From Adiantum capillus-veneris (Eukaryota > Streptophyta > Polypodiopsida > Polypodiales > Pteridaceae): DNA of 64,000 bases. Both the position numbers and the translations under genes were made by a program. The stretch lies in the NCBI GenBank assembly GCA_014529385.2, contig CM043953.1, positions 94,461,342 through 94,525,341 on the forward strand, read 5' to 3'. The notes beneath the pieces are model-generated. The model saw nothing but the letters and a program-made list of their open reading frames with translations. It was not told the origin of the DNA and made no database searches. Shown in pieces: positions 36,780 through 48,907 of this stretch; position 1 is the stretch's first letter, and every line of letters starts with the position of its first letter.

Positions 36780-37574
36780 ATGGAAGCTCAGGCCAGTACC
36801 ATATCTTCAGAGATGACGATGGATACTGAGCGTGATTCCTTCACCTATCTCGAGTCAAGGGTACCTGCATCTACAGAGGGTGCTATGATGGAAACCACGA
36901 GCATTCATGAACTTGTCAGCAACTAAGTATTTTTGCAGGACTATTGGGCACAAAAGCAGCGTGAGCAACAACACAAGGAGCGCAACCCTGCTAAGAGAGC
37001 TGAACTTGCTACAACCAGATCAAGGAACAATATATGCGAAGCCATGGCTAGATGTTGGCGTCGGCAAACCCAAGGACTAACAACACTAGAACAACAAGAA
37101 ATTCTAGAGCAGCTCATGCATCATCAGCCATTTTCCAAGTTGAGGAGTTTGGATGTGCAATCGAGTCTTCTTTTTGGCGTTCGCAACACATTGACTCAGC
37201 TGAAAGTACCCCACTCTTCAACTGAGCTTTTTGTGAAGAGAACCTCTTTGACGATGATACTGAACAATGGTGATCAGAGCATAACCACTGTGAACTAGTC
37301 CAAAATTGCTGCTTCCTTGGGTGTTCATCGACGTAATATAGCGGCAGCAAGCAGTCAACTGGGAATGAAAGATGAGGATGAAGTGTTGCCACTTAGTGCT
37401 TGTCACAGACAATTGCCTCTGCATACAAGTATCACAATCGAAACTAGAGATTTGGTGGCCGCTTTCTGGAAATCCAAGACTAGAGTTTCTCCTAACAAAA
37501 AGGATATATGTAAGCACGGGATCGAGGCAAAATGTGTCATCAAACATCCCATACATCTTCTAGATGATTCTCAG
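36780..37574 (+). pseudogene. Transposase-like gene, exon 1
   Basis: One frame of 265 codons from ATG 36780 to a good donor (CAG|GTAATA, 37574/37575), interrupted by TAA at 36924 and TAG at 37296. Both fit Gln codons hit by C-to-T. The content includes a basic helical stretch ('QKQREQQHKERNPAKRAEL') and 'SLGVHRRNI', which looks like a helix-turn-helix. Next come 'RDLVAAFWKSKTRVSPNKKD' and 'HPIHLLDDSQ'. The FW-x(3)-R-SP-KKD pattern resembles the N-terminal part of an uncharacterised eukaryotic family with transposase-like cores. The function is inferred only. The gene continues at 38992 after a 1417-bp intron. Confidence 0.65.
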
Positions 37575-38991
37575 GTAATATGTGTTGCCCACATTGTAAT
37601 CCTTGCGCGCCTTTTTACTCTTGGATTAACACATGATACCAGAACTTGTTATCCAACAATCATTGTACAAATACTCAGCTCCATAGTACCATTTCCAGCA
37701 TGCCAAAATTTGACCAATTCCCAGCATGCCAAACCTGATATCATTCTGGTACCAATTCCTACCTCAGTAGTACCCAATTTGAAGCTTCTCTAGATTCTCA
37801 ATAGTACCAAACAGATGCATAGTACCATTGTTTGGTAGAAATGCTCCAAAGTAAATATGCACAGTCCCAATTAGGTACTTTTTTGTATCTGGAAAGTTTT
37901 TATTTTGGAACTATGGATCCATTTTGTAGCTTTGCAGTATACAAAAAAGTACCCAAATTGGTACTATGCAGGGTACAAACATGTACCCACTTTGGCACTA
38001 GGGATCCTGTTTGATACTGTGAATTTAGGCTGGTACTATGCAATGCACAGAATTTGGTACTAGGGATATTGTTTTATACTATTAATTCAAGCTGGTACTA
38101 TGCAATGTACAAGATTTGGTACTAGGGATCCTTTTTGGTACTATGAATTCAAGCAAGTATTATGCAATGTACAGGATTTGGTACTAGGGATCCTTTTTGG
38201 TACTATGAATTCAAGCTAGTACTATGCAATGTACAGGATTTGGTACTAGGGATCCTTTTTGGTACTATGAATTCAAGCTAGTAATATGCAATGTACAGTA
38301 TTTGGTACTAATGATCCTTTTGGGTACTATGAATTTAGGCTGGTATCATGCAATGTAGAGAATTTGGTACTGGGGATCATGTTTGGTACTATGAATCCAG
38401 GCTGGTACCATGCAATGTACAGAATTTGGTATTAGGGATCCTGTTTGGTACTAGGTTTGGTACTATGAATTCAGGCTGGTAGTATGCAATGTACAGAATT
38501 CGGTACTAGAGATCTTGATTGGTACTATGAACTCATGCTAGTACCATGCAATGTACGAAATTTGGTACTAGGGATCCTGTTTGGGACTCTGAATTCAGGC
38601 TGGTACCATGCAATGTACAGAATTTGGTAGTAGGAACCCTGTTTTGTACTATGGATTCGGTTGGTACTATGCAATGTACATAATTTGGTACTATGGACCC
38701 TGCTTGGTCCTATGAATACAGGCTGGTTCTATGCAATGTACATAAATGTACCCACTTTGGTACTATGAATTCAGTTTGGTACTATCAATCCAGTTTGGTG
38801 CTTTTCTGCACTTAATTTGGTACTATAGCCTGAAATCTGGCAATACAGTGCCAAATTTGGTATTTTAGAATGAGTTGGTGGTTTACATTGTTAATTCTAG
38901 TACTGTAAACTACTTTGGTGCTTTGCTATTTTATAGTAATATTCTAAGCTCTAATGTGGATCAAATTTTGTATATAGGCGGAGCTCTACAG
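37575..38991 (+). other. Intron of the transposase-like gene
   Basis: Bounded by GTAATA and CTCTACAG, phase 0. It is rich in the word TGGTACT and contains a minisatellite (entered separately). The outer parts also carry looser TGGTAC repeats. Confidence 0.7.
38003..38750 (+). repeat. 62-bp minisatellite, about 12 copies, in the intron
   Basis: The unit runs ATCCTTTTTGGTACTATGAA, TTCAAGCTAGTACTATGCAA, TGTACAGGATTTGGTACTAG, GG. About twelve units follow one another with 5-20 percent divergence; one unit has a 12-bp internal duplication ('TAGGTTTGGTAC'). The central units at about 38110-38290 are the most alike. Confidence 0.92.
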
Positions 38992-40210
38992 AAGATTCAA
39001 AAGCACGTATCATGCGGTGAGTTGTCACTTAGGTCCTTTGAGACACTCAAGCCATTCTTTGTCGAAAATTAAAGGAGCGCTATACTTGCTGCTGTATTTA
39101 CCATATCCAGATGGTATACTTCAGGGATGCTTTCAATCAAATGTGCCAGAACAAGTTTGGGCATCACGCAAAGGAACATCCATGTACATGCTCCATTTGC
39201 GGTACACAGTGTGAAGTAGGTGAGTGTTCTGCAAACCAGGTAGTTTTTCAGCACATAAGTATCTTGCTGGATTTCATATTGTGCCCTCGCCCTAAGGATC
39301 ATGAATATCATGCACAGAGATGCTTGCTAGGAGAGTGCCCTAGATGTGGTGTAAGGAAGTTGTCATTCTGCCTAGACGAGATTGCAGCAGATAGCAGGGA
39401 GGTGATTGTTAAGATATTTAAGGATGTGGGTATTGGACAGGTTAATGCTAAAGGAAACGAGAAGAAGAGAAAGGAGTTAGTCATGGAAAGGATGAAAAGT
39501 GCAACTTTCATTCATCTTTTTTCAGATCATCTAAAGAGATTTGTCAAGCACAACTTTGTTTTTAAGTGGCAGGCCCAGCAATTTAAAGACTGCTCGCTAA
39601 AGTTTCCACGCGACGTTGCGGTTTCTGTTGTTGATTTTGCACAGAATTACAGCTTTAAAGTGCAGAATGAGATTCAGTCAATGCATTGGTGGTCAACACA
39701 GGTCACAATACTGGTGCACATCTCTTATATCAGAAATTCAGTAGGAGCCATTGAGAAGACTCTGCATTTTTACATATCATACGATAAGCTCCATGACACG
39801 CTCTTTGTTCAGCATTGTTTTCTCTTGCATGACAGTTGGATGAAACAACAAGGATAGTGTTTCCGTTATCATTGGGTTTGGTCAGATGGTGCCGCTTCAC
39901 AGTTCAAGGCACGACGACCATACTATTTTGTAGCCAGGTATTATCAGTTGATAGGATTGCATATGATGCACAACTTCTCCGCTTCAGGACATGGAAAAGG
40001 AGAGCATGATGGTACAGGTGCTGTTATCAAGAGAACCTTGACGCATGAGGAGCTAAAGCCCGATGGCTGGCCCATGAAGTGTGCGGTTGATGTGGTCAAT
40101 TTTCTAAACGCGAGGTATAACACAGTGAGGGAAGGTGGGGGTGCCAGCACAAGAAGGGTCTTCTGGTTGGTTTCATCGAATGATGTGTTTCGTTCTCCAC
40201 TATGGGACTG
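38992..40210 (+). pseudogene. Transposase-like gene, exon 2, left part
   Basis: The frame opens with 'KIQKHVSCGELSLRSFETLK' and 'PFFV'. It shifts by one base near 39066 into 'LKERYTCCCIYHIQMVYFRD'. A Cys-rich zone follows ('CTCSICGTQC', 'CLLGECPRCG'). TAG at 39855-39857 splits 'SWMKQQG' from 'CFRYHWVWSDGAASQFK'. Then comes 'FSASGHGKGEHDGTGAVIKR'. The SDGxxxQFK and HGKGxxDGxGxxxKR motifs recur in an uncharacterised family seen in animals, algae and early plants; the acidic residues could form an RNase H-like active site, but this is inference. The exon is cut at 40210 by the gypsy element. The target GACTG is repeated at its far side. Confidence 0.72.
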
Positions 40211-40795
40211 TGTTAACCCTCACGGCTCACGGACACCCCATCACGTACGACGGACATGTATTATGTATTTGGTAGAGTCAGGTACCGGGCTTGTCGGACC
40301 AATAGGAAAAGGGTAAGAGTGATCGCCGATGAGAGGCGCACTCTAACTGGGACATTCAAGGGATTAGTTGGCTAAGCATGGGCGCCCAAGTATGAATGGG
40401 GTGAGCTCATATAAAAGCCAACTAAACCTAAAATTCACTTATTCTCTCATTTGTGCAATAGAAGAGTGCTCTTGCTCCATCTCCATCTCCATCTTCTTCT
40501 TCTTCAACTCCGTGTGTGTGTGTGTATGTGAGAGAGAGAGAGAGGGAGAGTGTGTGTGCGATCGAGCATTACGAAGGCACGACGGCGGCGAAGCGGTTGA
40601 GCGCGGCACGACTGCAGCTTCTTCTTCATCGCGGCGAGGAATCCACTACGAAGGCGAGCGTAGAGCGGTGAGTGACACACCCTTTGCTCTCTTGAGCTTG
40701 CTAGTTTAGACTTGTTGTGTGCTTGGAGCCATTTGTGGCTTGCACACGGTGTATCGGCAAGTCCTTTTCTTCGACAGTGCGGCAAGGAGCGCACA
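40211..40795 (+). repeat. Gypsy 5' LTR
   Basis: 585 bp, TGTTAACCCTCACGG to GGAGCGCACA. It contains TATAAAA at 40410-40416 and a GT/GA microsatellite around 40514-40555. The upstream TATA box is a likely Pol II promoter. Confidence 0.95.
40410..40416 (+). promoter_or_regulatory. LTR TATA box
   Basis: TATAAAA in the 5' LTR, conserved at 53494-53500 in the 3' LTR, about 200 bp from the LTR start. Confidence 0.6.
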
Positions 40796-40820
40796 TTTTT
40801 GGCGCCGCTTCCGGGGAAAT
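40796..40820 (+). promoter_or_regulatory. Primer-binding site, TGGCGCC type
   Basis: TTTTTGGCGCCGCTTCCGGG directly follows the LTR. Many plant gypsy elements use a TGGCGCCGTTGCC-like site; here it is slightly changed. I do not assign the tRNA. Confidence 0.85.
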
Positions 40821-41664
40821 GCCCTACACTAACCTCGGTTAAGCACTTTACGCTTTCTTGTGGTGCAATTTCTATCATAGGAAAGGTAGGGAATGAGTGT
40901 GTGCAGTTGTGTGGAGAAGGATTTGTGAAGAAGGAAGGTGTGTGGTTGTGTGGAGAAGGTTTTTTGTTACACTGTACTGTCTTTTTTGTTTTCTGTTAAA
41001 GAAGGAGTTACATTTTTTTTGCAATGTACTGTTAGAATTAAGGTATTAGCTATGGAATGTTAGTTCTGTAAGGTTCAATGTTAGTTCTGTAAGGTTCAAT
41101 GTTAGTTCTGTAAGGTTAGTTTTGTAGATCTGTTAGCTACTGTAGTACTGTGTAAACAGTGTTAGAGTGTGTGTGGCAGTATCTTCATTAGCTGTAAGTA
41201 GATAAGTTAGGTGTAGGTTAAGTGTGTGTGTGCGCGCGCGCGCGGCGCGGCCGCGGCGACTTTAAAATTTTTATTAAAAAAATTTATTAAAAAAAATTTA
41301 AAAATTTATTTTCGGGCTGGGGATCATTCCCCAAGCTCAAGCCCAAACCCAGACCTTAGTCCTCAATTTTGAAAAATAGTTTATACACCTTTTTATATTT
41401 AAAAACTATTTTTAGGATTTTGAGGACTATAAAAACTATTTTTAGGATTTCGAGGGCTTCACGTAGCCGAATAGAGAGTTGTAAAGCACGGCACGTTCCT
41501 TTAGCTAAAACGCTCGTCTTGAGCTTTTACACGCCAAATTTTGTGGCTCGGTTACAAAAAAATAACCAAAAATAACGAAAAACTTGCGTTATAAACAAAA
41601 AAAAAAAAACTAAGTGAGCGGCCTTCACGGGTACTCACCAACGCGCTTAGAGTGTGGAAGTCAT
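40821..41664 (+). other. Gypsy leader, non-coding
   Basis: About 840 bp. It contains three copies of 'TTAGTTCTGTAAGGTT' near 41060-41120, a GC run (GTGCGCGCGCGCG) at about 41230, and a poly-A run at about 41600 before gag. No coding was seen. Confidence 0.6.
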
Positions 41665-44600
41665 ATGAACCTACGCTCTGGACGAGTGTTAGATCACGAG
41701 CATATTGGTAGTGCCTCCATTTATGCGGGCACCCATTATTCCTCCACCCTAGGTTCTGGACCTTCGGCCGGGACTCAAGGTAGCGCGACCCAAGATCCTC
41801 ATATCGCGTCTAGTGATTCTTCCTCTGACTACGAAGTCATGGAGGGGTATCCTACACCAAACCCTGATAGCTCAAGTCAAGACATGCATGCCATGGGCCC
41901 ACGGCCCGGGTCCAGCGTGTTTAGCCGCTTAAAAGAGACCCTTAGTAGAGCTACTCGCTCCGAACATGCGGTTAATGAAATAAATGAAGGGAGTGGGGAA
42001 GTAAATTCGTCATTCATACCTAAAATGGACCCTATGCTTCTTGAGAGTGTGCATGTGAATGTTCCATCCACTGCACCTCCTGATCCTTTAGGACTATCTC
42101 CCTCTGAGGTTTTACTACCCGATGGTAGGAGTCTTGCCGAAGTGCAAGAGATCGAACGCTATATGCAAGCAACAAGGGAGAGGGAAATTGAGAACCTACG
42201 AGGGCTAGAACAAAGTCGAGCCCTGAAAGCAAAGGCTCCTATGACAACAATCATACCAGCCGAGCAACCGAGTGCTCCCAAGGTAGCAGTCACGGAGGGG
42301 GAAGCAATGGGGAGCAATAATGCTCCCACTTCAAGGGAAACCTCCAGCACGCCAGGCCTAGATGGGATATTCCTAAACGAAAATTGGGAGTATGACCTAC
42401 AAGCAGAAGCTTTAATTGATCGGTACACAGGACACACCTATCATGTGGGTTGGTTAGATGTTCTACAATCCACATCGGGTGCTACTAGCATAGATGAGCA
42501 ACAACAGAAAGTCTGTGATGTCCTCCATAGGATTGTCGAGTTAGAAAGACAGAACACAGGGATCAACATGCCTTCAACAGGCCTAATGAGATTCTTGGAT
42601 ACGGGAAAGGCCAACCAACCAACCCTGTCACAATTGGAGACCCCCTCAGTGAGCCCCATTGATCCTCCATATGTTGTTTCGCCAGGAGCCTCAGTACAAT
42701 CTGAGCCCACAAGTGGCAGCTTTACCTTCCCAGATCTAGCTCATCTTTCTCTTAATGACACTACGGCTACCATGCATATCCCAATGGTGAGCATGACAAG
42801 AAGTACACCATGGAGTTCATTTGTTAACACTGCGCCGATGCCTATTAGCACAGTGCCCCCAACTATACCTACATGTATGTATCAATCATGTGCACCTGTC
42901 GTACCTCAGCCTCATGTAGCTCCTACACCTCCGATTATTCCAAGAGCTTACAATCCACAATGGAATTATCCAAGCTCTTATACAAGTGGAGCCATGCCAT
43001 TTAATAATAACATGCTATATCAAGCACCCCCTATGCCTAGGGCCACGCCTGTAAACTTTGGACCACCGTCTGGTACACCACCATACGAAATATGGGACCC
43101 AAGAGCCACGCGTATGCCAAGGCCAAGGCCAACTCCCATCTCACATGTGGTTCCAGGAGCACATACACCCATTATACCTGCTCAAATAGGAGATTTGGCA
43201 TCATTTGCTCAAACTATCGGTCGCTCTATTGCGGAAAACATGCGTGGTGCACCTGATAGAGAGCCTAGGAGCAAGGCAGTTCAAGTAGCTAAGCTCACAC
43301 AGAAATTCAATGGAGACGGAGATGCTAGAAAGCATATGGAAGTCTTTGAACATGTGTGCGATTCCTTGGAAGAGCACAATGAGCTACATAAGTGTAAGGC
43401 TTTGAGTTTGACCCTAAGCGGAAAGGCTGGAGATTGATATAGAACCTTAAGAGTAGAAGAAAAAATGATCTACTCTACTCTTAGGAGACTGTTCTTAAAA
43501 GAATACATACAAGAGGGAGTACTTTGGGGTGTAGCCTCTCAGCTCCAGAAATCCCAACGAGAAGAAGGTGAATCCATGAGAGACTTCATTAGTCGCCTAA
43601 AGAATTTGAATTCTCGATGCAATCCAAACGAGCGATTCAACAACAACCAATTGCTCGATAGATTCATTAGGGGACTACGACATGAAAGTATCTATAATGT
43701 CCTAGTCATTAGAGGTATCACTACTTGGGAAGCAGTCACCATGAATGCAATCCAATTGGAGGATAATTTAATGATTGCAGGAGAAAGAGTGTCTGCCGAG
43801 CCGAAGTCAAGTAGCTCCCAAGCATCAGGGCATGAGCCAATGAAGATAAAGCCAATCGTGAAAGAGCAAACGATATCTGAGATGACTTTGGCAGATCTCA
43901 CAAAGGCCATCCAAGAAAGCCTTAGGGGTAATCGTGCTCCACAAAACACTCATATGTATCCAAGAAGGGAGCAACAATGGTTCTCAATTTGCTTGGGCCC
44001 ACATACTACGAGTGAATGCCCTACTTTCAGAGTAAAGTTTAACGGGACTTGTAACGCGTGTGGTAGGTATGGCCATCAAGCGAAGGATTGCCTAATGCTT
44101 AAACGCATCATGGAAAATAAACCGCCTATAGCTTGGGCAGACTCACCTCGAGTTCCTGCATTGATGCCTACCCCACCCATGGAGCAACAGTTGCCATTAC
44201 AGCACATGGTCCCTAGAACCCAAAATGTGGTCCAAACCACACCGTTGCCACCTCCAGTGCTAGGACCGCAACCCCCTCATCCAAGAGTTACACCTATGAA
44301 CCAAATAGGTTGCGAGTCATCTAGTACTTATGTAGATTGCGAAGAGGACATAGACTCTAGTATCACCTATGGAGTCGACATGCTTGAGGAGTGTCCCATG
44401 TACTATATGGAAGACCATTGGGGACAAATCAAGCCGGTATATCAAGCTACTGCGCTAGCAGGAAGAGGCCAAAACATTAATAGTTTTGCCAGGAGACCAC
44501 CTCTTCAGTGCTACGAATGTGGTGGACCACATCGAGTAGCTGAGTGCCCCATTAGAATACAAAAGAATGCCGCACTAATGCAAACCAGTCAAGGGAGTGC

Positions 44601-44901
44601 ATTGGCAATGCCAATACTCACTTGTAATCGTTGTGGCATAGATCATTTGATCGCACAGTGTCCTAACAATCCAAACGCACCGAAAATCACACCATTGAAC
44701 ATAATAGAGATTGTTGATGGGACACCACCAACTATAAACATAGCACCAGTAAATGCACTCACACGGTCGATGCTCCAAAAGCAAAATTACATCCTCGAAG
44801 AGAGAGATGCTGCGTCCATTGGCCGAGCGAGAAAGAAGAAAACACGAAGAAAGAAATCCCTTAATGCTTCTAGCTCAAACCTAGTTCAAAGACTAACATA
44901 G
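41665..44901 (+). pseudogene. Gypsy gag with several zinc knuckles, one TGA
   Basis: From ATG 41665 ('MNLRSGRVLDHEH') the frame runs about 1,080 codons with a single TGA at 43435-43437, where gag proteins have the Trp of 'GDWYRTL'. The N-terminal 500 residues are Pro/Ser/Thr-rich. The gag domain is at about 43285-43790 ('QKFNGDGDARKHMEVFEHVC', 'DFISRLKNLNSRC', 'FIRGLRHESIY'). CCHC knuckles follow: a degenerate 'CLGPHTTSEC' lacking the first Cys, then 'CNACGRYGHQAKDC', 'CYECGGPHRVAEC' and 'CNRCGIDHLIAQC'. It ends in a basic tail and TAG at 44899-44901. Gag would package element RNA. Confidence 0.88.
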
Positions 44902-44924
44902 GGACAGGAGAGGATCCCGTGTAT

Positions 44925-46715
44925 ATGAATGACCCTGAGGATGACTCAGATTCGATAGAGACCACGGAGACCAAAACTGTTACTACAAAGGAAAAAGCCA
45001 ATGAGGAGGATCACGAGAGGGAATTACGACGAACACCAAAAGAGTATTCAAAGTTAAACTACCCAGTTGCGAACCCTCAAGATAAGCCACGAGAGACAAA
45101 AAATGAGGATTTCAAGAGAAAGATTGGAACCTACCCAAACCCAACAATGGAAATTGAACGAGTCCAACAACTGAGGGGTTTGGTGGAAGAAACTCAACGA
45201 ACATTAGAACCTGAACCCAAACACATCCAGATGTCGGACACAGTGTTTCCCACACAAGTTCAACCTCACAAGAACTACAGGCCGTTAGCTATACCCAGTA
45301 TCATTCGGGAAGAGAGTGAGGGTAGGACATCTGAAAGTGGACACACACCTTTCCTACTAGAGAGAATGTTTGGTGAGGGAATGCCCGACCCCCTTGAGGA
45401 AGTGGAGATTCCATCTTCACCATTCTCTTGTCAAGGTCCTACGTCCCACAAGATTCCATTAAATGTTGCCAAATTGATGGATTTCATGTCTTCAGAAGTT
45501 AGAACCACCATCATGTCCAAACTATATAAAGACCCCGAGCTAGTCTCAGCTCTTCGAGCCTTCCTCAATGGAGAATTACAGGCCGGATTACCACAGTTTG
45601 CACATATGAACAAACCTGACTCAGTAATGAATGAGGAGGAACATTTAGCACCACCATCTGACCTAGCGGGACATGAATCTGTAATTGAAGTACCCGTTAA
45701 CAAGTTGGGGCAATACTTTGAAGGTGATGAATCTAATGCTACTCTACCAATCACCACTAAAGGATTAACTGTAAAGGGAGTCCTTGACGGTGGTGCGGGA
45801 GTCAGCATGGTGACAAAGAGTTGTTGGGAGTCTATGGGGCGACCTCACCTTGAAGCCACAAGCGTAGTGGTAAAAATGGCTAATGGATCTATTGTTACGC
45901 CTATTGGAATGCTTAAGGATCTCAGGATCAAGGTCTTGGGACACAAGGTAAGGCAGACTTTCATTGTTATGGATTTTTCCAAGCATCCTATGTCATTTGA
46001 GATGATCTTAGGGCGTCCATTCATGAGGGAAGCAAAAATGGTGCATGACTGGTCCAAAAACCACGTCTACTTACAGTTCCAAGACTCTATCATTCGAGTT
46101 GATCTTTTAAGTGGTCGAACGCATCCTCTAGGAAATAAATTCATCATTGATAATCGATCAAACACAACAATTCACTCAGCTCCATTACAGTATTGTTACA
46201 CGTGTAACGAAGACACGGATATTGGGGAGAACTCTCCTTATATGGATATCCTACCCGGAATGGCTGAGTCAGACAATGTCGATTGGGTATACCTAGCGGC
46301 AACTATAGATACATGGGGAGCTAGAGGAACAACCTGGGTAACACCAGATGGGGAAGAGATACCACACATTGCACCAGTAAACATGTTAGGTGTAGCGCAT
46401 GTAACATCCGATGATAAGAAAGAGGCACACCTACCTGAGAGTGAAACCGATGATTCCTCAAAGGCTTCAGGCCAATACACATCAGAAACGGAATCTCAGG
46501 GAGAAATGGATTCAGAACCTAAGGAAACATCGAGTGAGCCAAGTATAGAAACTGAACACTCAAGGTCTAGTACGACCATCTATGGTAATTATATGAGAGT
46601 GAAGAAGATACAAGCGAAGACCTATCAAGCGAGTCGAGTTCAAACATTTACCAAAATCAAAACCTTAACAAGAAACAAAGGTCATATAAGAGACGACGAT
46701 ATCGAGCGAATGTGA
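44925..46715 (+). CDS. Gypsy protease region
   Basis: About 596 codons from ATG 44925, in a different frame from gag. The first 270 residues are acidic and without a known fold. The aspartic protease lies at about 45730-46080: 'VKGVLDGGAGVSMVTKS' (active site DGGAG, a variant seen in many plant gypsy proteases) and 'FEMILGRPFMREAKMVHDW', the ILG motif. The tail after 46400 is Glu/Ser-rich. From about 46590 the RT frame is also open and reads 'SEEDTSEDLSSESSSN', so the true polyprotein probably shifts frame there. The last codons of this frame (to 46715) are likely artefactual. Confidence 0.8.
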   Translation: MNDPEDDSDSIETTETKTVTTKEKANEEDHERELRRTPKEYSKLNYPVANPQDKPRETKNEDFKRKIGTYPNPTMEIERVQQLRGLVEETQRTLEPEPKHIQMSDTVFPTQVQPHKNYRPLAIPSIIREESEGRTSESGHTPFLLERMFGEGMPDPLEEVEIPSSPFSCQGPTSHKIPLNVAKLMDFMSSEVRTTIMSKLYKDPELVSALRAFLNGELQAGLPQFAHMNKPDSVMNEEEHLAPPSDLAGHESVIEVPVNKLGQYFEGDESNATLPITTKGLTVKGVLDGGAGVSMVTKSCWESMGRPHLEATSVVVKMANGSIVTPIGMLKDLRIKVLGHKVRQTFIVMDFSKHPMSFEMILGRPFMREAKMVHDWSKNHVYLQFQDSIIRVDLLSGRTHPLGNKFIIDNRSNTTIHSAPLQYCYTCNEDTDIGENSPYMDILPGMAESDNVDWVYLAATIDTWGARGTTWVTPDGEEIPHIAPVNMLGVAHVTSDDKKEAHLPESETDDSSKASGQYTSETESQGEMDSEPKETSSEPSIETEHSRSSTTIYGNYMRVKKIQAKTYQASRVQTFTKIKTLTRNKGHIRDDDIERM

Positions 46716-48907
46716 GAGCTAGGATAAACAAGGAAAGATCTACTGCAGAATGGCTTAGCTATCTAGGGGTATGTGATGCTCATCGAAAGCTAGTAGACAA
46801 TTGGGGTGAACATCTCCAGAGTATCATGTGGTGCAGCCCGCGACCCATTGACCTCGCTCAATTGGAGGTTACGCCGAAATTGAGTCGAACTATAAGAAGA
46901 CGTCAAAACCGAGAGTTAGCACAACAACAAAAGGAGGCAGAACTAAAAGAAAGGTCTCTGTCAGGACAAGATCCTGCTGACTTACATACGGCTCCTGAAC
47001 ATTTTAAATCTTATACCATGGGGGAGCGAAAGGTTGTGTATGCCAAAGCCCAACGAATACCTACCAATGGAAGCAGTGGAGTCTATGATGGTCCAACGGT
47101 AGTTAAAGAGATAGAATTAGCAGAACTAGGTGAGGAGTCTAAACCAGTCTTTATTGCTCAAGACCTTACCGAAACTGAAGAGGCTGTACTTAAGGAGCTC
47201 CTCAAGGAATACAAGGATACCTTTGCTTGGACATATCATGACATGAAGGGCGTTCCACCTTCTGTGGTGCAACATACAATTCCCATGATCAACACTGCTA
47301 AACCCGTCCAGCAACGACCCTATCCAATGAATCCTAAGTACGCCAAAATTGTACAAGAGGAGATTGAAAAACTTATCCAATGTGGATTCATATACCCTAT
47401 TGAGCACTCAGAATGGGTTTCTCCAATAGTCATTGTGCCAAAAAAGAATGGGAAACTAAGAGTGTGCGTGGACCTCAAGAAAGTTAATGCAGCTACTAGG
47501 AGAGATCATTATCCCTTGCCATATTCAGAACACGTGCTTGAAAGAGTTGCGGGCAAGGAAGCTTATAGCTTTTTAGATGGGTACTCTGGTTACAATCAAA
47601 TCACAATTGCATTAGAGGACCAAGCTAAAACTGCTTTTATCACAGAGTTTGGAGTGTTTGCATTTCGTGTTATGGCTTTTGGCTTAACGAATGCACCTGC
47701 TACATTCCAACGACTAATAAACACTACGTTTAAAGAATTTCTAAGGGAGTTTTGTGAAGCTTTCCTAGACGACCTTTGTGTTTATTCTTCTTGGGAGAAG
47801 CATTTGTTATATCTACGAAAAATATTTGAAAGGTGTAGATTTTATCGCATCTCATTGAACCCTTTCAAATTCCAATTTTGGGTTAAGTATGGAGTCATTC
47901 TAGGGCATATAGTGTCCAAGAACGGGATATCCACCGATGAGAGTAAGATTAAAGCCATTGCCGAATTGCCACCACCTACGAACTATAAAGGAGTTCAAAG
48001 ATTTATGGGCCATGTTGGTTATTATCGAAGATTTATTTTAAACTTTGCCGAGATAGCGCGTCCATTGTACAAGCTTCTTATCGAGTTTCACTGGACGGAA
48101 GAATGTCATCAATCTTATGAGTTATTAAAGAAGGCCCTAACAAGTGCTCCAATCCTGCGAACACCCGATTGGAATGTACCTTTTCATGTGCATATCGATG
48201 CATCAAATTTTGCTATTGGGTGTGTTCTAACTCAACCAGGAGAACATAAATTGGACTACCCTATTAGCTTTGCAAGTCGCCAATTAAATGATGACAAGAT
48301 GAACTACACTACTACAGAGCGCGAAGGTCTAGCTATGATTTACGCAGTAAAGAAATTTCGCTATTACCTTCTTGCTACCAAGTTTGTGTTTTATGTTGAT
48401 CATCAAGCATTGCTATATTTGGTAAACAAGCCGTGTTCCACAGGTCGAATTACACGATGGTTGTTAATTCTTCTTGAGTTTGACTTCATCGTTGTTGTGA
48501 GGCCTGGGAGGAAACATGTCATGGTGGATCATTTATCTCGTATCCCTAATGGCGAAGCTCCTACGGGGGTTGATGATGAATTGCCTGATACTCCTTTGTT
48601 CATTGTTGAGACAATGCCTGAATGGAGTGAAAAGATTGTTAACTTCTTAGTTAATGGTTTTCCACCCAAGGAACTGCGAAAAGATATAGTTCGAAAATTA
48701 ATCAAGGAATGCGAACCCTATTGCTTACTGGCTGGAACTCTCTATAAGAGAGGAAAAGATGATGTTCTTAGACGCTGTGCCCGCGAGGATGAGTATTTAT
48801 ATATTCTACAAGAGGCACACATGGGTGTAGCTGGTGGTCACTTTTCAGGAAACTTGACTGGCCCGAAAGATCTTACAGTCAGGCTATTGGTGGCCCACTC
48901 TGTTTAA
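46592..48907 (+). pseudogene. Gypsy reverse transcriptase and RNase H
   Basis: The frame is open from about 46592. A basic stretch 'KRRRYRANVRARINKER' leads to RT: 'WVSPIVIVPKKNGKLRVCVD', 'YSFLDGYSGYNQITIA', 'FGLTNAPATFQRL' and 'CEAFLDDLCVYSSWE'. The catalytic pair is LDDL where Y/F-x-DD is usual, still with both Asp. RNase H has 'VHIDASNFAIGCVL', 'YTTTEREGLAMIYAVKKF' and 'YVDHQALLYL'. The H2C2 start 'AHMGVAGGHFSGNLTG' is followed by one extra base near 48862, which ends the frame at 48907 in a false tail. Confidence 0.9.

Noticed and set aside
38003-38750. Regular repeats resembling a CRISPR array
   Set aside because: The units are contiguous with no unique spacers, lie in an intron of a eukaryotic gene, and have no cas genes nearby.
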